This document shows positions 5,926 through 13,000 of a DNA stretch of 15,292 nt, piece after piece; the stretch's first letter is position 1; each line of letters begins with the position of its first letter. The DNA is from Actinomycetales bacterium (GTDB lineage: Bacteria; Actinomycetota; Actinomycetes; Actinomycetales; JAHECE01). The position numbers and the translations under genes were made by a program. A model generated the notes under the pieces. It saw only the letters and a program-made list of their open reading frames with translations, did no database searches and was not told the origin of the DNA. The DNA lies in NCBI GenBank assembly GCA_024641895.1, contig JAHECE010000033.1, positions 1 to 15,292 on the forward strand, read 5' to 3'.

Positions 5926-7203
5926 TCAGGCGCGGATGTGGCCGTCGCCGTGGACGATCCACGACGTCGTCGTGAGCTCCCCCAGACCCATGGGACCGCG
6001 CGCGTGCAGCTTCTGGGTCGAGATACCGATCTCGGCCCCGAGGCCGAACTGCCCGCCGTCGGTGAACCGGGTCGAGGCGTTGACGATCAGCGCCGCCGAG
6101 TCGATCTCCGACGTGAAGCGCTCCGCCGAGCGCAGGTCGCGCGTGCAGATCGCCTCGGTGTGCCCGGAGGACCAGGTGCCGATGTGCTCGATCGCCGCGT
6201 CGATCGAGTCGACGACCCGCACCGCGAGGTCGAGGCTCAGGTACTCCGTGGCCCAGTCCTCGTCGGTGGCTGCGACGAAGGCCACGCCCTCGGGCACGAG
6301 GGCGGCCGTGCGCTCGTCGCCGTGGATCGTCACCCCGGCCGCGCCCAGTGCCGCGAGCGCCGGCGGGAGGAAGCCCGCCGCGGCGTCCGCGTGCACGAGG
6401 AGCGTCTCGGCGGCGTTGCAGACGCCGGTCCGCTGGGTCTTGGAGTTCAGCACGATCGGGATCGCCTGCTCGACGTCGGCGCTCGCGTCCACGAAGACGT
6501 GGCAGTTGCCGACCCCGGTCTCGATCACCGGGACCGTCGACTCGCGGACCACCGTCTGGATGAGGTCCGCCCCGCCACGGGGCACGAGGACGTCGACCAG
6601 GCCACGGGCACGCATGAGCTCGACGGCGCCGGCCCGACCGTAGGCGTCGATGGACTGGATCGCTTCCGGGGGCAGGCCCTGGGCCTTGAGCGCGCGCGCG
6701 AGGACGTCGACGATGACCTCGTTGCTGCTGGCCGCGGCCGAGCCGCCCCGCAGGATCACGGCGTTGCCGGACTTCAGTGCCAGACCGGCGGCGTCGACCG
6801 TGACGTTCGGCCGGGCCTCGTAGATCATCCCGACGACGCCCATGGGCACCCGCACCTGCCGCAGCTTGAGGCCGTTGGGCAGGGTGGAGCCGCGCACGAC
6901 CTCGCCGATCGGGTCCGGCAGCGCGGCCAGCTCCCGCAGGGCGGCAGCGATCGCGTCGATGCGCGCGTGGTCCAGCCGCAGGCGGTCGAGGAGCGACGGC
7001 TTCATCCCGTTCGCCTCGCCGCGCTCGAGGTCCCTGGCATTCGCGGCGATGATCTCGTCCGCGTGCTCCACGAGGGCGTCGGCGAGGCCGTGGAGGGCGG
7101 CGTCCTTGGTGGCGCGCGTGGCCGTCGCGAGCGAGCGGGAGGCGCGCTTCGCGGCGCGCGCGACGTCGAGCACGCGCTCGCGGATGTCTGACTGGTCGTT
7201 CAT
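5926..7203 (-). CDS. proA: Gamma-glutamyl phosphate reductase ProA
   Basis: The 425-aa enzyme reduces gamma-glutamyl phosphate with NADPH to glutamate-5-semialdehyde, the second step of proline synthesis. It has the aldehyde-dehydrogenase-like fold. The motif QRTGVCNAAETLL holds the catalytic Cys262. Other family blocks are GVVGMIYEARPNVT, LKSGNAVILRGGS and the C-terminal FGLGAEIGISTQKLHARGPMG. Length is normal. ATG 7203 lacks a Shine-Dalgarno site, but a TATTCT box ends exactly 7 nt upstream, fitting leaderless expression. proB, its usual partner, is not in this window. It is divergent from the ABC exporter. Confidence 0.97.
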   Translation of the reverse strand: MNDQSDIRERVLDVARAAKRASRSLATATRATKDAALHGLADALVEHADEIIAANARDLERGEANGMKPSLLDRLRLDHARIDAIAAALRELAALPDPIGEVVRGSTLPNGLKLRQVRVPMGVVGMIYEARPNVTVDAAGLALKSGNAVILRGGSAAASSNEVIVDVLARALKAQGLPPEAIQSIDAYGRAGAVELMRARGLVDVLVPRGGADLIQTVVRESTVPVIETGVGNCHVFVDASADVEQAIPIVLNSKTQRTGVCNAAETLLVHADAAAGFLPPALAALGAAGVTIHGDERTAALVPEGVAFVAATDEDWATEYLSLDLAVRVVDSIDAAIEHIGTWSSGHTEAICTRDLRSAERFTSEIDSAALIVNASTRFTDGGQFGLGAEIGISTQKLHARGPMGLGELTTTSWIVHGDGHIRA

Positions 7204-7210
7204 GAGCCCG

Positions 7211-7216
7211 AGAATA
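7211..7216 (-). promoter_or_regulatory. -10 box of a likely leaderless proA promoter
   Basis: TATTCT on the minus strand is followed by 7 nt and then ATG 7203, so transcription would begin at or next to the A of the start codon. No convincing -35 box is visible. Confidence 0.6.
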
Positions 7217-7247
7217 GTCCGCACGCCCGGGAACCCTCCCCCGCGAA

Positions 7248-7255
7248 CGGTACCG
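7248..7255. other. CGGTACCG palindrome between divergent genes
   Basis: An 8-bp perfect palindrome lies just upstream of the transporter -10 box, inside the 72-bp divergent gap. It could be an operator for a transporter repressor. GGTACC is the same core as in the hairpin near 2080, which may be coincidence. Confidence 0.2.
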
Positions 7256-7262
7256 GCACGCG

Positions 7263-7268
7263 TATCGT
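7263..7268 (+). promoter_or_regulatory. -10 box of a likely leaderless exporter promoter
   Basis: TATCGT is followed by 7 nt and then ATG 7276, the same geometry as proA on the other strand. This favours ATG 7276 over the in-frame GTG at 7267, which overlaps the box. Confidence 0.5.
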
Positions 7269-7275
7269 GCCCGGC

Positions 7276-8286
7276 ATGCAGCCGGTGATCCGGATCGAGC
7301 GGCTGGTCAAGTCGTTCGGCCACGTGCGCGCCCTCGATGGACTGGACCTCGACGTGCTGCCCGGGGAGGTCCACGGCTTCCTCGGACCCAACGGCGCCGG
7401 CAAGTCCACGACCATCCGGATCCTCCTCGGACTGCTGCGAGCCGACAGCGGCGCGGTGACCGTGCTGGCGTCGGACCCGTGGCGAGACGTCGTGTCCCTG
7501 CACCGACGCCTCGCGTACGTTCCCGGGGACGTCAGCCTCTGGCCCGGCCTGACGGGCGGGGAGGCGATCGACCTGCTCGGACACCTGCGCGGCGGATTGG
7601 ACGAGACGCGCCGCGCCCACCTCGTCGACCGGTTCGAGCTCGACCCCACCAAGCGGGGCCGTCAGTACTCCAAGGGCAACAAGCAGAAGGTGGCGATCGT
7701 CGCGGCGCTGGCGTCCGACGTCGAGCTCCTCATCCTCGACGAGCCGACCTCCGGCCTGGACCCGTTGATGGAGGTGATCTTCCAGGAGGAGATCGCGGCC
7801 GAGAAGGCCCGCGGACGCACGATCCTCCTGTCCAGCCACATCCTGTCCGAGGCCGAGGCCCTCGCCGACCGGGTGAGCATCATCCGCGACGGCCGGATCG
7901 TCGAGACCGGCACCCTCGACGCGCTGCGCCACCGGACGCGGACGACGATCCATGCCGTTCTCGCGCAACCACCGGCGTCGCTCGAGGCGCTCACCTGCCT
8001 GCAGGACGCCCGACTGGAGGGTGACAGGCTCACCGCCTCGGTCGAGCAGGACGACCTCAGCACCGCGATGGCAGAGCTGGCCGGTTACAGCCTCACGGCG
8101 CTCACCGTCGCGCCACCGTCGCTGGAGGATCTCTTCCTGCGGCACTACGGCGAAGAGCTCCGGCCGGCACTCGCGGGCCCCGACGAGCCCGCCGCCTCGC
8201 CGCCGGGCTCCCCCGGTGGCCGAGGGCCCGCCGAGCATCGGCACCGGGCCGACAGCCCTGGTACGGACGACGGGGGCGCGCGGTGA
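7276..8286 (+). CDS. ABC exporter ATP-binding protein (polyketide-antibiotic/tetronasin type)
   Basis: The 336-aa protein is the ATPase of an ABC-2 type exporter. Walker A GPNGAGKST is at residues 37–45. The signature motif has the variant form YSKGNKQ (131–137) instead of LSGGQ, typical of this subfamily. Walker B LLILDE ends at Asp155/Glu156, and the H-switch is SSHILSE (His188). The last 40 or so residues are a Pro/Gly/Asp-rich, probably disordered extension. Its stop overlaps the permease GTG (GTGA), so the two are translationally coupled. The pair resembles mycobacterial Rv1218c–Rv1217c. It probably pumps out a hydrophobic drug or antibiotic; the substrate cannot be read from the sequence. 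Confidence 0.92.
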   Translation: MQPVIRIERLVKSFGHVRALDGLDLDVLPGEVHGFLGPNGAGKSTTIRILLGLLRADSGAVTVLASDPWRDVVSLHRRLAYVPGDVSLWPGLTGGEAIDLLGHLRGGLDETRRAHLVDRFELDPTKRGRQYSKGNKQKVAIVAALASDVELLILDEPTSGLDPLMEVIFQEEIAAEKARGRTILLSSHILSEAEALADRVSIIRDGRIVETGTLDALRHRTRTTIHAVLAQPPASLEALTCLQDARLEGDRLTASVEQDDLSTAMAELAGYSLTALTVAPPSLEDLFLRHYGEELRPALAGPDEPAASPPGSPGGRGPAEHRHRADSPGTDDGGAR

Positions 8287-9878
8287 GGAGCGCCGTCGTC
8301 GGCTTCCGACCTCTCCTCGAGGTCTCCCTCAAGCAAGACATCCGCAACACCGTGCCCTGGATCGCGCTCATCTCGGCGCTGTCGGGCTCCTCGGTCCTCG
8401 CGTTCGGCTGGATCTTTCCCGACGCCGCGAGCCGGGCCGATCTGACGGCGACCGTCGCTGCGAACCCGGCCCTCAGCCTGATCTTCGGCCCGGCCCGGGA
8501 CCTGACCACGGCCGACGGCTTCAACGCCTGGCGGGCGGGGGCGCTCGGTGCGTTCTTCGCCGGGCTCATGGCCATCTTCATCGTGGTGCGCAACAGCCGC
8601 GCCCCGGAGGACTCCGGCCAGTCGGAGCTGATCGCCGCGGGCGTCGTGGGGCGCCAGACGCGTCTCGCCGTACCCGTGGCCATGGCGTGGCAGGCCTCGC
8701 TCGCGCTCGGCGTGGTGGCCTCCGGGGTCACGGTCCTGCTCGGCGGCGCCGTCGCCGACTCGATCACCCTCGCGGCCACGTTCACCGCCTCCGGGGTGAT
8801 GTTCGCCGGCGTCGCCGCCATCGCGGCCCAGCTCGGATCCGACGCTCGGTCCGCGAGCTCCATCGCGGTGAGCGTCCTGGGAGTCGCCTTCGTCGCGCGG
8901 GGCTCGATCGACGCGAGCGCCGCCCCGGCGTGGACCATCTGGCTGACCCCGCTCGGCTGGACGCAGGAGGTCCGACCGGCGGCGGGGAACACCTGGTGGC
9001 CCCTGCTCCTCTGCGTGGCTCTGGCGCTCGTCGCGGTGGCGGCAGCCGCGGTCCTGCACGAGCACCGGGACTTCGGGCTGGGCATCATCCCGCCGCGGGG
9101 CGGGCCGGCCCGGGGGGGCGCCGTCGTCACCCCGTGGGGGCTGGCCATTCGGCTGAACAAGGGCTCGCTGATCGCGTGGTCGGTCGCGTTCGCCCTCCTG
9201 GGCACCGTGTTCGGCTTCCTTGCGACGACGATCGGCTCGCTCTTCGCCGAGAACCCCGACATCTCCCGGCTCATCGCGGCCGGCGGGGTCACCGAGGCAG
9301 GCCTGGTGTTCGAGTTCCTGGTGACCATCCTCAAGCTGGTCGGCATCATCGCCGCGGTCTACGGGGTGCAGATGGTCCTGCGCATCCATGCCGAGGAGGT
9401 CGACTTCCGGGTGGAGCCGCTGCTGGCCGGGGCGCTGTCCCGACGGAGGTACCTGGCGAGCAACGTGGTCGTCGCCCTCGTCGCGCCGGCGGTGGCCGTG
9501 CTGATCGCGGGGACGGTGATCGGCGTCGTCGCCACGGTCCGGGACCCGTCCGTCCGGCTGGACGAGATCGTGCGCCAGGCAGCCGCGACCGTACCGGCCG
9601 TCTGGGTCCACGTAGCGCTCGCCGTCGCGCTCGTCGGTGCAGCCCCGGGCAAGAGGCGCGCGGCGTCGCTGGCGGTCGTCGTCTCGTTCGGGCTCATCAT
9701 TCTCGGACCGATCTTCAACCTCTGGGACTGGATCCTCGGGATCAGCCCGTTCTGGCACGTGCCCAACGTGACCGCCGCCTCGCCAGACCTCTCCGGGCTC
9801 GGTTGGCTCGGTCTCGTCGCCACCGCGCTGATCGCCGCCGGCTTCGCGGGCTTCCGGCGCCGCGACATCGGCACGTGA
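8283..9878 (+). CDS. ABC exporter permease, ABC-2 type, fused 12-helix form
   Basis: The 531-aa membrane protein is the partner of the preceding ATPase. Hydrophobic segments fall into two halves of about six helices each, joined by a central cytoplasmic loop (near residues 258–285, RDFGLGIIPPRGG). Each half carries a coupling-type 'ARIHAEE / SRAPED' region after an early helix, as in polyketide-antibiotic exporters. The N-terminus (VSLKQDIRNTVPW) is the usual short cytoplasmic lead. The length matches the tetronasin-type permeases of about 530–550 aa. GTG 8283 overlaps the ATPase stop by 4 bp. Export of a toxic hydrophobic compound is the likely role, inferred from family. Confidence 0.9.
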   Translation: MRSAVVGFRPLLEVSLKQDIRNTVPWIALISALSGSSVLAFGWIFPDAASRADLTATVAANPALSLIFGPARDLTTADGFNAWRAGALGAFFAGLMAIFIVVRNSRAPEDSGQSELIAAGVVGRQTRLAVPVAMAWQASLALGVVASGVTVLLGGAVADSITLAATFTASGVMFAGVAAIAAQLGSDARSASSIAVSVLGVAFVARGSIDASAAPAWTIWLTPLGWTQEVRPAAGNTWWPLLLCVALALVAVAAAAVLHEHRDFGLGIIPPRGGPARGGAVVTPWGLAIRLNKGSLIAWSVAFALLGTVFGFLATTIGSLFAENPDISRLIAAGGVTEAGLVFEFLVTILKLVGIIAAVYGVQMVLRIHAEEVDFRVEPLLAGALSRRRYLASNVVVALVAPAVAVLIAGTVIGVVATVRDPSVRLDEIVRQAAATVPAVWVHVALAVALVGAAPGKRRAASLAVVVSFGLIILGPIFNLWDWILGISPFWHVPNVTAASPDLSGLGWLGLVATALIAAGFAGFRRRDIGT

Positions 9879-9913
9879 TCCGGCGGGAATCCACGGGTCT
9901 GCGCCCCTGACGG

Positions 9914-9930
9914 TCGAGCCCGCGGCTCGA
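9914..9930 (+). terminator. Possible terminator after the ABC exporter
   Basis: TCGAGCC–CGC–GGCTCGA is a perfect 7-bp stem with a 3-nt loop, 35 nt after the permease stop. There is no T-tract. The remaining 145 bp up to the next gene should hold that gene's promoter; a TGGACA (9989–9994) is a weak -35 candidate without a good -10. Confidence 0.45.
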
Positions 9931-10063
9931 AACGCCGTGCGCGCCCCGGCCCCGCCACCTAGCGTTCCGAGAAACACGGGAATCGTTCTGGACACGCGCT
10001 AATCGCGCCGGGTACCACGGCCCGACCCACGCCACCTGCCCGCAGGCGCCGTCCGTCGGACGC

Positions 10064-10070
10064 GAAGGGG
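10064..10070 (+). promoter_or_regulatory. Ribosome binding site of the hydrolase–CHAT gene
   Basis: GAAGGGG lies 5 nt before ATG 10076 and supports that start. Confidence 0.65.
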
Positions 10071-10075
10071 CAGTG

Positions 10076-13000
10076 ATGACCACGAAGCTCAGGCTGTCGG
10101 GAATCCGCGTCGAGTCGCCGGGGCACGACCCGGTGGGCCGGCTCCTGCGCGACGATGCGGGGTTCGAGGTCGTCGGCGAGGTAAGAACCGGCGGGTCGCG
10201 GGCCGACGTCGAGGACGTCGACCTCGAGGTCGCGCCCGACGACATCCTCGAGATCACGGACGCGGACGGCTTCCTCACCTTCCGGCGGGTCTCCGCCATG
10301 CTGGCCGACGACCCGTCCGTCGCACGGTCCGGTGACACCGCGGCGGCCGTCCGGGTGGCCGCGACGCGGGACGGGCTCGGCCCCGTCCGCTCCGTGCGCC
10401 AGATCCGGCTCACCCTGCCGCCCGACGTCGCGAACGCCGTCCAGCAGCTGCCCGACGTCGGCCGAGGCGCGCTCCCGAGCGGAGTGCTGGACCTCGCGGC
10501 GAAGCCCGCCATGGCGAAGATCGTCGACTGGGTGGACCAACCGGTAGCAGCGGGCGACCCGAACTGGCACGAGAAGCCCAAGCCGCGCGGCGTCTACCAG
10601 ATCGGGAGCGACATCCGACTGGACCCACGGGGACTCACGGAGCCCGGAGCCCTGCAGGCCTCCGACGCGCCCTGGCTCATGCTCCTGCATGGGACCTTCT
10701 CGCACACCGAGGCCGGCTTCGGCGGGCTGCGCGGCCGGGAGTTCGAGAACCTGGCCCACGCCTACGGCGGTCGCCTTCTCGCGCTCGAGCACGCGACCCT
10801 GGGACTGAGCCCGGCCCAGAACGCGCTGCAGGCGGCCGAGGTGCTGCCCGCCGGAACCCGCCTCCACCTGGTGAGCCACAGCCGCGGTGGCCTCGTGGGT
10901 GACGTGCTGGCCCTGGCCGGGGCCGACGTCTGGCCCGGCACCGACCTCTACGCCCGCTGGGGCCAGAGCAACCACCCTGACGTCGCCGCCCTGGCCCAGC
11001 TGCGCGCCGTCGTCCGCGGGAAAGAGATCCGGGTCGAGCGGTTCGCCCGCGTCGCCTCACCCGCACGCGGCACGACGCTCGCCTCCCGGCGGCTCGACAC
11101 CTATGCCAAGTACCTCTTCCACGTCTTCTGGGCGATCCCCGTGCTGCGCGAGACCGGCACCGCCGCCGTCATCGAGAAGTTCCTGCTCGCACTGCTCGAC
11201 AAGCGCAGCGACCCGCGCCTCGTCCCCGGGCTCGAGGCGATGATGCCCGAGTCACCGTTCATCAAGTGGCTCAACACCGCGCCGCCGATCGACGACGGGA
11301 TGGCTGCGATCGCCGGCGACGTCCAAGGCGGTGGCGTGTTCAAGCGACTCGCGCTCCTGGCGGCCAACCTCTTCTACCGCGGCGACCACGACTTCGTCGT
11401 GAACACGAGTGCGATGTCCGGCGGCGTCCCCCGGGTGACCCCTCGCGAGGCATCCTTCCAGGGCCCGGCCGTGACCCACTCGAACTACTTCAACCGGGAC
11501 GACACGCGCCGCGCCGTCCTCGCCTGGCTCGCCGCCACCGGAGCACAGGCGCCCGGCTTCGCGGCGCCGGGCGGCCCGCCCGCACAGTCGCGGGCGGTGG
11601 TCGCCCGCCGAGGCACCGAGGGGCAGGTCGTCCTCATCCCGGACGTCTTCGGCACGGTCCTCGATGCCGAGGGGACTCTGGTGTGGCCGTCGGTGGCCGC
11701 GCTCTCAGGCGGGATCGGCGAGATCCTCGGCACGATGCGCTCGCTCGTACCCGGCGGCCTGACCGGAGCGTACGAGGCGCTGGCGACCGCGCTCGGGGCG
11801 CACTTCGACGTCCGGCCGCTGGGCTTCGACTGGACCCTGCCCGCGGAGGCGACGGCTGGGAAGCTCCGGGTCGCCCTCCAGACGATCCTCGACGACGCCG
11901 CCGGCCGCCCGGTGCACGTCGTCGCCGTGGGCGCCGGAGGGCTGCGACTGCTCGCCGCGCTGGGGCAGGCCGAGGGCCTGGCGCACAGCATCGCCGGCGC
12001 CAAGGGCCGGGTGCTCCTCATCAGCCCGCCCGTCGGCGGGTCGTGGCGGATCGCGGCGACCCTCAAGGGGCACGACGAGCTCAGCGCACGGCTCGCGCTG
12101 CTCGACCCGACCCGGGACGCCACCGGAGTCGGTGCGGCGCTCGCCGCACTGCCGGGCCTGGCGGAGCTGCTGCCCGACGGAGCACCGTTCCCCGTCGACG
12201 TCCTGTCGCGGGCACGGGACAGTCGCCTGCTCGCGCCCGTCGCGACCCCGGTCGGCGTCCTGCTCGGCTCGCGCACCCCGACCGTCGTGGACTGGTCGGC
12301 CGAGAAGGCCACGTTCGTCACCTCCACGGAGGGTGACGGTCTGGTCCCGACAGCGGCCGCCCCCCTTCCCGGCGCCGCCACGTCCTGGTCACCCATGTCG
12401 CACGCCGAGATCCTCAGCACCGCCGCGGGCACGGGCCAGGTCGTCGAGCTGTTGCGCCGCGGCACCAGCGCCGGCCTCCTGGCCTCCGCACCATCGGGAC
12501 CGGCGCTGCGAGCGCCCCTGGTCCCGTTCGAGGGTCACGTCGAGTTCCCGTCCGACGTGGACCTGGCGCTGGCGCCGGTCGGGATCTCCGTCACCGCGGG
12601 ACCCGCACCGGCGCGCGCGATCCGGCTGTCCGTCGTCCACGGCGACATCACTCACCTCGACGTGCCCGTCATGGTCGGCGCGTACGACGGCACCCCGCTG
12701 CGCGGCGCCGAGCACGTCCTCGATCACCGCTTCGGCGGCTCGCTCTCGGCCCGTGCCGCGCTCGGTCAGCTCGCGGGCCCCTTCGGCACCTGCGACGTCA
12801 TCCGGCGCCCAGGCGGCCCGGGTGCGGCGGTCGTCCTCGGCATCGGCAACCCTGGCGAGCTCACCCCGGGCCAGCTCACGGCCAGCGTGACCCAAGCGAT
12901 CCTCAAGCTCGTCCTCACCCAGCGCGACGACGGCACCTGCCCGCCCGGCCATGGGCTCACCGTGGCGTCGGTGCTGATCGGCACGAGCGGCAACGGCGCG

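Noticed and set aside
5377..7191. 604-codon plus-strand frame across nadD and proA
   Set aside because: It is antisense to two well-identified enzymes, spans their intergenic gap and has no recognisable domain.
8145..9995. 616-codon minus-strand frame opposite the permease
   Set aside because: It is composed of Arg/Gly/Asp low complexity and is a shadow of the permease, whose frame shows regular membrane helices.
9961..10018. Clear sigma-70-type promoter for the hydrolase–CHAT gene
   Set aside because: TGGACA is present, but no acceptable -10 box lies at proper spacing, so no promoter is called.
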